Translations under genes and position numbers: made by a program
Shown here: in pieces, positions 54,416 to 63,323 of the stretch
Numbering within the stretch: the stretch's first letter is position 1
Layout of the letters: each line of letters begins with the position of its first letter
Notes under the pieces: model-generated
Told to the model about the DNA's origin: nothing
What the model saw: the letters and a program-made list of their open reading frames with translations, nothing else
Databases searched by the model: none
Origin: Polyangium fumosum
Lineage (GTDB): Bacteria; Myxococcota_A; Polyangia; Polyangiales; Polyangiaceae
Length of the DNA stretch: 64,000 nt
NCBI RefSeq assembly: GCF_005144585.1
Contig: NZ_SSMQ01000006.1
Span: 1-64,000, forward strand
Direction: 5' to 3'

Positions 54416-57400
54416 TCACGTCGACGTGGACGCCTCGGCGGCCAGGGGTTTGCCCGCGCCGAACATGAGGTAAAGCGCCGGCAGGACCAGGAGCGTGAGG
54501 AGCGTCGAGGAGACGACCCCGCCGATGACGACCGTCGCGAGCGGGCGCTGCACCTCGGCGCCGACGCCGGTATTGAGCGCCATCGGCAAGAACCCGAGGC
54601 TCGCGACGAGGGCGGTCATGAGGACCGGACGAAGCCTGCGCTCTGCGGCCTGCTCGACCGCGTCGCGTATTGGCATTCCGGTGCCGAGGAGCTGCCGCAC
54701 GGTCGAGACGAGCACCATGTCCGCGAGGACCGAGACCCCGGACAGGGCCACGAATCCCACGCCGGCCGAGATGCTGAACGGCAGCCCGCGCAGCCACAAC
54801 GCGACGATCCCGCCGATGGCCGCGAACGGAACCCCCGTGAACACCCGCGCCGCGTCGAGGACACGCCCGTAGGTGAAATAGAGGAGCACGAAGATCAGCA
54901 CGAGCGCGGCCGGCACGACGAGGCGCAGCCGCTCCTGCGCCCGTTCGAGGTGCTCGAACTGGCCTCCATAACGCACGTAATGGCCCGCGGGCAGGACGAC
55001 CTTCTCGTCGATGCGCGCGCTCGCCTCCGCCACGAACGAGCCGACGTCCCGGCCTCGCACGTTCGCCTGCACCACGATCCGCCGCTTGGCCCATTCCCTG
55101 TGGATCGTGGAAGGCCCCTCGACGAGGCGCAGGTGCGCCACGCTCGAAAGAGGGAGCTGCGTGCCATGGGCAGCCGTGATCAGGATACGTCCGACGGCTT
55201 CGACGTCGGTCCGATAACGATCGTCGAGCCGCAGCGTGATCGGAAACCGCTTCTCGCCCTCCTGCATCGCTCCAACCTCGCGCGTCCCGAGCGACGCGAC
55301 GACGTCGAGCACCTCGTGCGCCGGGATCCCATGGCGCGCAATGGCCGCGCGATCCACCTCGATCTGGAGCAGCGGTTGCCCCGTGACCTGCTCCGTCACG
55401 ACGTCGGCGGCGCCCGGAATGGCCTTCAGGATCGCCTCGATCTCGCGCGCCTTCTCCTTCAGGAGTTCGAAGTCCTCCCCGAAGAGCTTGACCCCGACGT
55501 CCGACCGGACCCCGGCGACCATCTCGTTCACCCGCATTTCGATGGGCTGCGTGAACACCATGCGCATGCCGGGCAGGTGTTCGAGTTCGCCTTGCATGGC
55601 GCGCACGAGCTCGTCCTGCGTCGCGCCGCGCTTCCATTGCTCCCGCGGCGTGAGCGTGACGAACACGTCCGAGAGCTCGATCCCCATCGGATCCGTGGCC
55701 ACCTCCGCCGTGCCCGTGCGCGTCCAGACGCGCGTGATCTCGGCGGGGAATTTTTCGCGCAACGTCTTCTCGATCTGGAGGCCGTAACGCGTCGATTCCT
55801 CCACGGAGACGCCCGCGAGCCGGATCGTGTTGATCACGATGGCGCCTTCGTTCAAACGCGGGACGAACGCCGAGCCGAGCTGCGTGGCGACCCCGACGGC
55901 CCCGCCCAGCATCGCCACGGCGATGGCCACGACGAGCCTGCGACGGCGCAGCGCAACATGCAGCGCGGGGCGATAGACGCGCGCGAGCGCTCGCACCACG
56001 AGGCCCTCCCGCGCCTCCGTTCGGCGCGGCAGGAGCAAGCTCGCCAGCACCGGCATCAGCGTGAGCGAGAGCAACATCGAGCCCGCGAGCGCGAAGATCA
56101 CGGTCAGCGCCATCGGCCGGAAGAGCTTTCCCTCGACGCCTTCGAGGAAAAGGATCGGCAGATAGACGATCATGAGGATGAGCTCGCCGAACATCGTCGG
56201 TTTGCGCACCTCGAGCGCCGCGTCGCGCACGACGTCGATCGTCTTTCGCGCGCCCTTGTCCTCCGCGAGCCGCTGCGTCGCGTTCTCCACCATGATCACG
56301 GAGCTGTCGACGACGAGGCCGAAGTCGATCGCGCCGAGGCTCATCAGGCTGCCCGCGATGCCGAAACGAAGCATCAGGCTCGACGCGAAGAGCATCGAGA
56401 GCGGGATCGCCGACGCGACGACGAGCCCCGCGCGCAGGTTGCCCAGAAACACGAAGAGGACCGCGAGGACCAGGATCGCGCCTTCGAGCAGGTTCGTGCG
56501 GACCGTGCGCAGCACGTGATCGACGAGATCCGTGCGGTCGTAGACCGTGGCGACCTCGATCCCCGGCGGCAGGCTCTTCTTGATCTCGTCGAGCCGCACC
56601 TTCAGCCGGCTCGTCACGTCATGGCTGTTCTCGCCCATGCGCATGAAGCCGAGGCCGAGGACGACCTCGCCTTCGCCGTCCGCCGTCACCGCGCCGCGCC
56701 GGATCTCGCGCCCTTCGACGACCCTCGCCACGTCGCGGACGCGCACGGGCACGCCCTCGTGCGCCGTGATCACCATGTCCTCGATGTCGCTCGGGCGCGT
56801 CGCAATCGCGATTCCCTGGACGAGTGTCGCTTCGCCGGCGCGATCGAGGCTGCCGCCGCCGACGTTCGTGTTGTTGTGCTCGATGGCCTCGGCGAGATCG
56901 AGGAGCGTGAGGCCCCGCCGCTGGAGGTCCTTCGGATCAACGACCACGTGGATCTGCCGCTCGTCGCCGCCCCAGGCGTTCACCTCGGCGACGCCGCGGA
57001 CCGAGCGGAGCTGCGGCTTGACGATCCAGTCGTGCGCGGTGCGCAGCTCGCTCAGGCTCTTGCCCTCGCCCGATACGATGTAATGGAAGACCTCGCCGAG
57101 CCCCGTCGCGACAGGCCCGAGCGTCGGCCGCTCGATCTGCGGCGGCAGCGAGACACTTTGCAGGCGCTCCATGGCGACCTGCCGCGCGAGATAAATGTCC
57201 GTCCCGTCCTCGAAGACGACGGTCACCTGCGACAGACCGAACCGCGAGATCGAGCGCACCTCGTCGAGCCCGGGGAGCCCCGCGAGGGCCTGCTCGATCG
57301 GCGCCGTGATCTGCCGCTCGATTTCGAGCGGCGCGAGCGCGGGCGCCACAGAATTGATCTGCACCTGCACCGGCGTCGTGTCGGGGAACGCGTCGAGCGG

Positions 57401-57511
57401 CAGGCGGCGGAAGGAGATCGCCCCGAGGATCGCGACGGCGAGCGTCGCGAGGAGGACGAGGAGGCGGTGGCCGAGCGACCACGTGATGATGCGGCTCAGC
57501 ATCGCGCTCAA
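54416..57511 (-). CDS. CusA/CzcA-type heavy-metal RND efflux pump (operon B)
   Basis: 1031 aa; ATG 57511 overlapping the adaptor stop (ATGA). Landmarks: MLSRIITWSLGHRLLVLLAT, PLDAFPDTTPVQVQINSVAP, relay helix AIDFGLVVDSSVIMVENATQ, and a Met-rich porter segment (QPIEMRVNEMVAGVRSDVGV). Clearly homologous to, but distant from, pump A. No outer-membrane factor gene is in this operon, so it may borrow the TolC of operon A. The ars operon follows 67 bp downstream on the same strand and could receive read-through. Confidence 0.92.
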   Translation of the reverse strand: MSAMLSRIITWSLGHRLLVLLATLAVAILGAISFRRLPLDAFPDTTPVQVQINSVAPALAPLEIERQITAPIEQALAGLPGLDEVRSISRFGLSQVTVVFEDGTDIYLARQVAMERLQSVSLPPQIERPTLGPVATGLGEVFHYIVSGEGKSLSELRTAHDWIVKPQLRSVRGVAEVNAWGGDERQIHVVVDPKDLQRRGLTLLDLAEAIEHNNTNVGGGSLDRAGEATLVQGIAIATRPSDIEDMVITAHEGVPVRVRDVARVVEGREIRRGAVTADGEGEVVLGLGFMRMGENSHDVTSRLKVRLDEIKKSLPPGIEVATVYDRTDLVDHVLRTVRTNLLEGAILVLAVLFVFLGNLRAGLVVASAIPLSMLFASSLMLRFGIAGSLMSLGAIDFGLVVDSSVIMVENATQRLAEDKGARKTIDVVRDAALEVRKPTMFGELILMIVYLPILFLEGVEGKLFRPMALTVIFALAGSMLLSLTLMPVLASLLLPRRTEAREGLVVRALARVYRPALHVALRRRRLVVAIAVAMLGGAVGVATQLGSAFVPRLNEGAIVINTIRLAGVSVEESTRYGLQIEKTLREKFPAEITRVWTRTGTAEVATDPMGIELSDVFVTLTPREQWKRGATQDELVRAMQGELEHLPGMRMVFTQPIEMRVNEMVAGVRSDVGVKLFGEDFELLKEKAREIEAILKAIPGAADVVTEQVTGQPLLQIEVDRAAIARHGIPAHEVLDVVASLGTREVGAMQEGEKRFPITLRLDDRYRTDVEAVGRILITAAHGTQLPLSSVAHLRLVEGPSTIHREWAKRRIVVQANVRGRDVGSFVAEASARIDEKVVLPAGHYVRYGGQFEHLERAQERLRLVVPAALVLIFVLLYFTYGRVLDAARVFTGVPFAAIGGIVALWLRGLPFSISAGVGFVALSGVSVLADMVLVSTVRQLLGTGMPIRDAVEQAAERRLRPVLMTALVASLGFLPMALNTGVGAEVQRPLATVVIGGVVSSTLLTLLVLPALYLMFGAGKPLAAEASTST

Positions 57512-58899
57512 TCGGCGGCGCAGCAGCCGGCGCCGATGCTCTCCTTCAACGTCTCGGTCTTGAGCAGGAAGCTGCCCGTCGTGACGACGTCCTCGCCGGG
57601 ACGCGCGCCTTTGCGAATCTCGACGAGGTTGCCCTCACGAACCCCCAGCTCGACGCGCCGCGCCTCGTATTCGTCCTCCGCGAGCCTCACGAAGACGAGG
57701 TGCACGTCCTTCGCTCGCTGCACGGCCGCGTCGGGGACCGTGACGCTCGCGCGCGCCGCGCCGAGCTCGATCCGCGCCCGCCCGAACATGTTGGCCCGCA
57801 GGGCGCCGTCGGCGTTCTCCAGCGGAACACGGGCCCGCACGGTGCGCGTCGCGAGATCGATCTGCGGGCTCAGGTACGTGATCTTCCCGCGGAACGCGCG
57901 CCCCGCGAGCCCGTCGACGTCGAGCGTCACGGATTGCCCGACGGAGACCGCCGAGAGCTCGGCCTCGGGGACGTCGAGCTCCGCCCACATCGCGGAGGTG
58001 TCGACGACCTCGAAGAGCATCTCCTCCAGGCCGACGAGCTTGCCCACGGTCGCGCTTCGTTGGGTCACGACGCCGTCGATCGGCGAGGTGAGCGTGTACG
58101 AACCGCCCGAACCGCCGCCGGCTCCGAGGATGGAGAGCGCCGTGGCGAGCCCCGCCTGCTCGGCCTTGGCCACTTCGAGCTCCAGCGAAGCAGCGAGCAC
58201 GTCCTTGTCGGAGCTGAAGCCCGACGTCCGGAGCGCCGCGACCCGCTCGTGGTTCTTCTTCGCAATGCCGACGCGCGCCCGCGCGGCCTGGAGCTTGGAG
58301 CGGTCTGCCCCGACCTCCGCGCTCTCGAGGACGGCGAGCGGGTCCTTCGTTTTGACCTGCGCGCCGATGTCGACCTTCGTCGCCCGCACGACGCCGGGCG
58401 CCCGCGCATTGATATGCGCGAGCCGCGTGCCGTCGTAGGCGAGCCGCGCCGTGACGACGAGGCCACCCGCGTTCTTCCGTTCTTCGGCCTTCACCGTCTG
58501 GATCCCGGCGAGCCGCGCCGTCTCCTTCGTCTTGAACCGCACCCTCGTCCCGTCGGCCGGCGCGTCCTTCTCGGGGGCGTTTTTCCCGCCGCCCTTGCCG
58601 CTCACGTCGACGCCGGGGCGCCCGCCGCGCTCTGGGTGGCAGGTGGGGCAAAAGGACGCTGGAAAGCCGTGCTCGGCGCACCAATCCCCTTTCGCCTGAA
58701 ACACGGCCGCGAGCTTCGGGTGGCATTGGGGGCAAACCACGTCGAGCACGCCGTGCTCGCAGAGCTTCCCTTCGCCGTCCGCCTTCGCGGACGCCGGCTG
58801 CGCGGAGCTCGCCGGACCCGCCGGCGACCCCTTCGGCTCTCGGCCGCACCCGGCGAGCCCCAAGAGGAGCGCCAGGGCGGCGACGATGAAGGCGCGCAC
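57508..58899 (-). CDS. RND adaptor lipoprotein with zinc-finger-like N-terminus and C-terminal CC (operon B)
   Basis: 463 aa from GTG 58899. Signal with lipobox AGC. The mature N-terminus has two cysteine/histidine units: CEHGVLDVVCPQCHP and WCAEHGFPASFCPTCHPERG. After a Gly/Lys linker come adaptor parts (TARLAYDGTRLAHINARAPG, VVTQRSATVGKLVGLEEMLF, ITYLSPQIDLATRTVRARVP). The chain ends AGCCAAD, a vicinal Cys pair. The Cys units are shared with the small lipoprotein encoded just upstream (58901-59242), so metal could pass from that lipoprotein to the adaptor. Overlaps the pump gene by 4 bp. Confidence 0.88.
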   Translation of the reverse strand: MRAFIVAALALLLGLAGCGREPKGSPAGPASSAQPASAKADGEGKLCEHGVLDVVCPQCHPKLAAVFQAKGDWCAEHGFPASFCPTCHPERGGRPGVDVSGKGGGKNAPEKDAPADGTRVRFKTKETARLAGIQTVKAEERKNAGGLVVTARLAYDGTRLAHINARAPGVVRATKVDIGAQVKTKDPLAVLESAEVGADRSKLQAARARVGIAKKNHERVAALRTSGFSSDKDVLAASLELEVAKAEQAGLATALSILGAGGGSGGSYTLTSPIDGVVTQRSATVGKLVGLEEMLFEVVDTSAMWAELDVPEAELSAVSVGQSVTLDVDGLAGRAFRGKITYLSPQIDLATRTVRARVPLENADGALRANMFGRARIELGAARASVTVPDAAVQRAKDVHLVFVRLAEDEYEARRVELGVREGNLVEIRKGARPGEDVVTTGSFLLKTETLKESIGAGCCAAD

Positions 58900-58900
58900 C

Positions 58901-59242
58901 TCAGCTCCCCTTGGGCGGTCGAACGATCTTCAGGCCCGGGTTGCACTTCAAGCACTGCGACTCGGGCAGGCCGTGCTCGGGGCACCAATCCCCCGTGGCC
59001 TTGAAGGCGGGGACGAGCTCGGGATTGCACCGGGTGCACTGCGACTCGGGGACCGCGTGCTCGCCGCACCAGTCCTCGTGCGAGCCGGGCTTCACGGTGC
59101 TCGGCGCGTGGGCGCCGTCTTGCTTCGCGGATTGCGCCGCGGCCGGCTCGGGCTTGGCCGCCTCCCCGGCGTCCTTGGAGCACGCGGGGGCGGCGAGGGA
59201 GAGGACGGCGAGGAGCGAAACGATCAGGGAACGATGCATCAT
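58901..59242 (-). CDS. Small lipoprotein with two CxEHGxPxSxCxxC metal-site motifs
   Basis: 113 aa; ATG 59242. Signal SLIVSLLAVLSLAAPAC with lipobox. The mature part repeats DWCGEHAVPESQCTRCNPEL and DWCPEHGLPESQCLKCNPGL, each with three Cys and one His, separated by a short helix. The same unit occurs once in the following adaptor protein (WCAEHGFPASFCPTCHP). No close named family. Probably a periplasmic metal-binding carrier serving pump B. Ends 1 bp before the adaptor start. Confidence 0.8.
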   Translation of the reverse strand: MMHRSLIVSLLAVLSLAAPACSKDAGEAAKPEPAAAQSAKQDGAHAPSTVKPGSHEDWCGEHAVPESQCTRCNPELVPAFKATGDWCPEHGLPESQCLKCNPGLKIVRPPKGS

Positions 59243-59361
59243 CGAGGAGCCTCTTCAGGGTCGTCTTTGCCAACTGCGGACACGTCGCCACGCGCCGCGA
59301 GAACGCGGTTCACGCGCGGGGACGATCAATGGAGCCATCTCCGGCGGGGCCGGGGCTCCGA

Positions 59362-59799
59362 TCAGCAGCGGAAGACTTGAAGGGCGATGCAACGCTCCGC
59401 CGAGGAGCATGGCCCCGCGCGAGGGAGCACGGGATGAGCGACGATCCGCGGCGCTGACACAAGGAACGGGGGGGCGCGCCGGGCGACGAACCCGACCGGC
59501 GCTACCTCGTCCGGGAGGGTCGTGAACGGCGCTGGAGGGACATGCGGGAGTTCGAGGCGCGTGTCCGCGCGCGGAAGCTCGCCGACCTGATGTTCCTCGC
59601 AGCACCCTTCGCCGAAGCTCGGCCCCTGCGCGTCCTCGCCGTGCCCGGCGGCGTCGCAGTCGTCGGACGCACAGGCGTGCTCGACGACCTCCTGGACCGC
59701 GACACAGAAGTAGTAGCTCCGGCCCGAGAAGAACACGGCGAGCGCGACGACGGCGACGAGGAGCAACACGAACACACGGCGAGGCCCGAGGGCCTGCAT
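59362..59799 (-). CDS. One-helix Cys-containing protein heading RND operon B
   Basis: 145 aa from ATG 59799 (a GTG at 59829 is an alternative). Transmembrane helix RRVFVLLLVAVVALAVFFSG, then SYYFCVAVQEVVEHACASDD, a possible metal cluster EGCCEEH and a C-terminus CSSAERCIALQVFRC. Cys/His-rich soluble part implied periplasmic. It lies 119 bp before the lipoprotein gene and has the same position and general plan as the leader of operon A. No family recognised. Confidence 0.6.
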   Translation of the reverse strand: MQALGPRRVFVLLLVAVVALAVFFSGRSYYFCVAVQEVVEHACASDDCDAAGHGEDAQGPSFGEGCCEEHQVGELPRADTRLELPHVPPAPFTTLPDEVAPVGFVARRAPPFLVSAPRIVAHPVLPRAGPCSSAERCIALQVFRC

Positions 59800-59889
59800 G
59801 GAGCTCGCGGGTGCGCGGCGTGCCGTCACGGGGCGTGAGCCTAGCCGGAACGGGTCGGGGGCGTCCAGGGTCACCCGAGCCACGTGTAC

Positions 59890-60175
59890 CGAGGGGGGCG
59901 ACGCGTGGCGACCCTCGCACGTCATCATGCTCCGAGGGGGTCGACGCGTGGCGACCCTCGTCGGACATCATGCTCCGAGGGGGTCGACGCGTGGCGCCCC
60001 TCGTCGGACATCATGCGCCGAGGGGGTCGACGCATGGCGACCCTCATCGGTCATCATGCGCCGAGGGGGTCGACGCATGGCGACCCTCATCGGTCATCAT
60101 GCGCCGAGGGGGTCGACGCGTGGCGACCCTCGCACGTCATCATGCGCCGAGGGGGTCGACGCGTGGCGACCCTCG
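59890..60175. repeat. Seven-copy 43-bp tandem repeat
   Basis: Units start at 59890, 59933, 59976, 60019, 60062, 60105 and 60148 (the last truncated). Consensus: CGAGGGGGTCGACGC then GTGGCGACCCTC, then a partly variable segment ending CATCATGCKC. The first 28 bp can fold (CGAGG...CCTCG). The only strongly variable piece is a 6-7 bp block before CATCATG (GCACGT, GTCGGA, ATCGGT). It lies in the 548-bp divergent gap between RND operon B and the NiCoT gene; no gene is in the gap, and because 43 is not a multiple of 3 all frames read through it. Not a CRISPR: spacers are too short and repeated. Confidence 0.9.
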
Positions 60176-60347
60176 CGGAGCATCGCAGACCCAACGCTCC
60201 TTGACACGAACGCGGTTCTTCGTGCTACACCCGTGTGGCAAGCCGCTCTGACGCCTCGATGGCGGTCCGGCGCTCGCCGGTTCGAAAGAGCGTCCCCGGC
60301 GGCCACGATCGACCCGAGACCGCTGGGAACCCCTCCCCGGTCGCTCT

Positions 60348-61088
60348 GTGGGTGTGTCCGTGGTCTCCGTCCTCTCGCTCCTCTTGCTGGGTTTTTTCCT
60401 CGGCATGCGGCACGCAACCGATCCGGACCATGTCGTGGCGGTGACCACGATCGTCAGCCGGGAGCGCACGTTGCGCGCCGCCGCCCCGCTCGGCGCGATC
60501 TGGGGCCTCGGCCATACCCTGACGATCCTCCTCGTCGGAGGCGCCATCGTCCTCTTCGGCATCGTGGTCCCGCCCCGCGTGGGCCTGACGATGGAGTTCT
60601 CCGTCGCGCTGATGCTGATGTTGCTCGGCGGCCTGAGCCTCGCGCGGATCGTGCGGCAGACGCGCGCCCACGACGCCGCCGCCCCGGATTCCGGGCACGA
60701 GCGCGCCCATGCCGTGCTCTTCGGCCTCGATCGCCGGCTCGGGCGCTTCGGCGCCTATCGGTTCGTCCGGCCGCTCGTCGTGGGCGTGGTGCATGGAATG
60801 GCCGGCTCGGCCGCCGTGGCCTTGCTCGTGGTGGGGACGATTCACGATCCGGGGTGGGCGCTCGTCTACCTCGTCGTCTTCGGCGCCGGGACCGTCGCCG
60901 GCATGTTGCTCATCACGACCGCCCTGGCGATCCCCTTCGCGTACATGGCGCGGCGCTTCGAGCGGCTGCACCGCGGCCTCGGGCTCGCCGCGGGTGTGTC
61001 GAGCCTGGCCTTCGGCGCATTGCTCGCCTACGAGATCGGCTTCGTGCAAGGTCTCTTCACCGGCAATCCCCAATGGGTTCCAGGATGA
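60348..61088 (+). CDS. NiCoT-family nickel/cobalt-type transporter
   Basis: 246 aa from GTG 60348. Six to seven helices; signature HATDPDH (H22xxxxDH) in LGMRHATDPDHVVAVTTIVS, plus LGAIWGLGHTLTILLVGG and RPLVVGVVHGMAGSAAVALL. A His-containing loop (HDAAAPDSGHERAH) could bind metal. The family imports or exports Ni(II)/Co(II). It overlaps the mbnP gene (ATGA at 61085-61088), so here its metal may be copper or another ion linked to MbnP/MbnH; that is inference. Confidence 0.85.
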   Translation: MGVSVVSVLSLLLLGFFLGMRHATDPDHVVAVTTIVSRERTLRAAAPLGAIWGLGHTLTILLVGGAIVLFGIVVPPRVGLTMEFSVALMLMLLGGLSLARIVRQTRAHDAAAPDSGHERAHAVLFGLDRRLGRFGAYRFVRPLVVGVVHGMAGSAAVALLVVGTIHDPGWALVYLVVFGAGTVAGMLLITTALAIPFAYMARRFERLHRGLGLAAGVSSLAFGALLAYEIGFVQGLFTGNPQWVPG

Positions 61089-62080
61089 TCGCGGCAAGAG
61101 GCGCGCCGATGTCCCTCGAATTCCGTCCCCTCGTCGTTCTTTGCCTCGCCGTCGGCTGCTCCTCGTCCGACCCGGCGCCGCCGAGCACCCCCGGTCCCAG
61201 CCCGGTGACGCTCCAGTTCGAGGCCGTCGACGCGGCGGGGACGCCCTACGTCTGCGGCGCGAAGGGCCTCCACATCGCAGGCCTCACCGACGTCACCCCC
61301 GGGGATCTCCGCTTGTATGTGCACGAGGTGCGCCTGTTGAAGGGCGACCGGGCGATCCCGGTGACCCTCGATCAGGACCACGCCTGGCAATTCCAGAATG
61401 TCGCGCTGCTCGATTTCGAGGATGCGACGGCGGCGTGCTCGTACGTCATCTTCGGCAAGAGCAAGACCCCCGATACGAACCACGTCTTGCGCGGATTGCC
61501 GGCCGAGGCGGGCCCGTACGACGGCGTCGAGTTCACCCTCGGCGTGCCCGTCGCCCTGAACCACCTGGAGACCGCCGATTCGAAGAGCCCGCTGAACACG
61601 ACGGGCATGGACCACGGCGCGGCGGACGGGCGGCAGTTCGTGCGCGTGAGCTTCTATTCCGACACGACGGGGGCGACGGGGGACAAGGACCACAACCTCC
61701 TCGTCTTCCGCAGCGTCTGCAACAACGTGACGAACGGGGGCGAGATCCCCGCGTCCGCGGACGCATGCGACAAGCCCAATCGACCGACGATTCGCCTCGC
61801 GCAGGCGGGAGGGTTCGATCCCACGAAGGATCGGATCGTCGTGGATGTCGACGCGATGTTCCGCGGCTACACGACGCCGGGGACGCCGGGCGCGCACGCC
61901 GATCTGAGCGACGGGGGCCGCATCGACTGTTATGGCCCACTGAACGCGGGAGACCTGGGGCCACAAATCGGCGCCGAGCGTTGCGGGACGTTCTACCCGA
62001 ACGTCGGCCTCGATTACACGACCGGCAGGCCGCAAGGGACGCAGGGCGTGTTCCGCATCGAAAAGAGCAAGGCGAGGTGA
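61085..62080 (+). CDS. mbnP: MbnP-like copper-binding lipoprotein (MXAN_0976 family)
   Basis: 331 aa from ATG 61085 (overlapping the NiCoT stop); an ATG at 61109 would give the compact lipoprotein signal SLEFRPLVVLCLAVGCSSS. The mature protein has the family order VTLQFEAVDAAGTPYVCGAK, LRLYVHEVRLLKGDRAIPVT, DHAWQFQNVALLDFEDATAA (Trp101, the position expected for oxidation to kynurenine), GVEFTLGVPVALNH and four Cys including SVCNNV, SADACDK and ERCGTFYPN. In methanotrophs MbnP binds copper with a Trp-derived kynurenine made by MbnH. The next gene is the MbnH-like partner. Confidence 0.88.
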   Translation: MIAARGAPMSLEFRPLVVLCLAVGCSSSDPAPPSTPGPSPVTLQFEAVDAAGTPYVCGAKGLHIAGLTDVTPGDLRLYVHEVRLLKGDRAIPVTLDQDHAWQFQNVALLDFEDATAACSYVIFGKSKTPDTNHVLRGLPAEAGPYDGVEFTLGVPVALNHLETADSKSPLNTTGMDHGAADGRQFVRVSFYSDTTGATGDKDHNLLVFRSVCNNVTNGGEIPASADACDKPNRPTIRLAQAGGFDPTKDRIVVDVDAMFRGYTTPGTPGAHADLSDGGRIDCYGPLNAGDLGPQIGAERCGTFYPNVGLDYTTGRPQGTQGVFRIEKSKAR

Positions 62081-63261
62081 GCCTGCGAGCGGCGTGGCGC
62101 GCGTCGATGGCGCTCCTCCTCAGCGCGAGCGCGCTCGGGTGCAAGCCCTCCGCCGATCGCCCCGCCGAGGAGCCCTGGGTGTGGGATCTTCCACCAGGTT
62201 TCCCGGCGCCGCTCGTGCCCGCGGACAACCCGATGAGCGCGGCCAAGGTCGCGCTCGGTCGTATGTTGTTTTACGACAAACGACTCTCCGCCAAGGAGAG
62301 CCTTTCGTGCGCGACATGCCACCAGCAAGCGCTGGCCTTCAGCGATGGGCGCACGACGCCGGTCGGCCTGGAAGGGGACGCGCATCCGCGGAATGCGCCG
62401 ACGCTCGCCAATGTCGTGTACGCTCCGCGGCTCAACTGGGCCGATCCGGGGACGAAGGCGCTGGAGGCACAGATGGAGGGGCCCCTGTTCGGGCACGGCG
62501 CGCCCATCGTCGAGATGGGGCTCGTGGACGAGCCACGCCGCGAGGCGGCCCTCGCGCGGCTGCTCGCGGACGCGCGGTATCGCGAGGCCTTCGCGCGGGC
62601 CTTCCCGGACACGGCGACGTACACGTTCGTGCATGTCGGGAAGGCCCTCGCGAGCTTCGAGCGCACGCTCGTCTCGGGCATGTCCGCGTGGGACCGCTAT
62701 CGCGCAGGCGACGACGCCGCGCTCGGCCCGGCGGAGCGCCGGGGCATGTACATCACGCGGGATCACGTCGGCGGCGCCCTTTGCCACCATTGCCACGATG
62801 GTTTCAACCTGTCCGGCCCCGTCAAGCACGTGGACGCGCCCTTCGACGAGGTCGTGTTCGTGAACATCGGCCTCTACAACGTGGGGGGCACGGGCGCGTA
62901 TCCCGAGGGCAACCAGGGCCTCTACGAGCACACGAAAAACCTCTCGGACCGCGGGAAGTTCCGCACGCCCACGCTCCGCAACATCGCCGTGACCGGCCCG
63001 TACATGCACGACGGCAGCGTCGCGACGCTGGAGGACGTGCTCACCGTGTACGTGGAGGGAGGGCGCGTGATCGAGGCGGGACCCTACGCGGGGGATGGTC
63101 GCAAAAATCCGCACAAATCAGCGGGGCTGAGTGGGACCCCCTTGAGCGCCGAGCAGCGGCAGGATGTCCTCGCGTTCCTCGGCGCGCTCACGGACGAGGC
63201 GTTTCTCGTCGACGCGCGTTTCTCGAACCCGCACCCGGAAGACCCGCATTTCGGGGAATGA
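62077..63261 (+). CDS. mbnH: MbnH-like di-heme peroxidase-type enzyme (MXAN_0977 family)
   Basis: 394 aa from GTG 62077, overlapping the mbnP stop (GTGA). Lipobox signal ASMALLLSASALGC. Two heme c sites: C78-AT-CH82 (SCATCHQQALAFSDGR) and C236-HH-CH240 (ALCHHCHDGFN), with the MauG/CcpA-type fold segments FRTPTLRNIAVTGPYMHDGS and ALASFERTLVSGMSAWDRY. MbnH oxidises a Trp of MbnP. It completes a three-gene coupled operon with the NiCoT transporter. Confidence 0.92.
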   Translation: MSLRAAWRASMALLLSASALGCKPSADRPAEEPWVWDLPPGFPAPLVPADNPMSAAKVALGRMLFYDKRLSAKESLSCATCHQQALAFSDGRTTPVGLEGDAHPRNAPTLANVVYAPRLNWADPGTKALEAQMEGPLFGHGAPIVEMGLVDEPRREAALARLLADARYREAFARAFPDTATYTFVHVGKALASFERTLVSGMSAWDRYRAGDDAALGPAERRGMYITRDHVGGALCHHCHDGFNLSGPVKHVDAPFDEVVFVNIGLYNVGGTGAYPEGNQGLYEHTKNLSDRGKFRTPTLRNIAVTGPYMHDGSVATLEDVLTVYVEGGRVIEAGPYAGDGRKNPHKSAGLSGTPLSAEQRQDVLAFLGALTDEAFLVDARFSNPHPEDPHFGE

Positions 63262-63323
63262 GGGGAACCGCGCTGCGCGATCTTCCGAGCATCGAGCCGG
63301 TGGATGCTCTAGAGAGAAGCCCC

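Noticed and set aside
59890-60175. CRISPR array
   Set aside because: The unit is 43 bp with at most a 6-7 bp variable block, blocks recur between units, and no cas gene is present.
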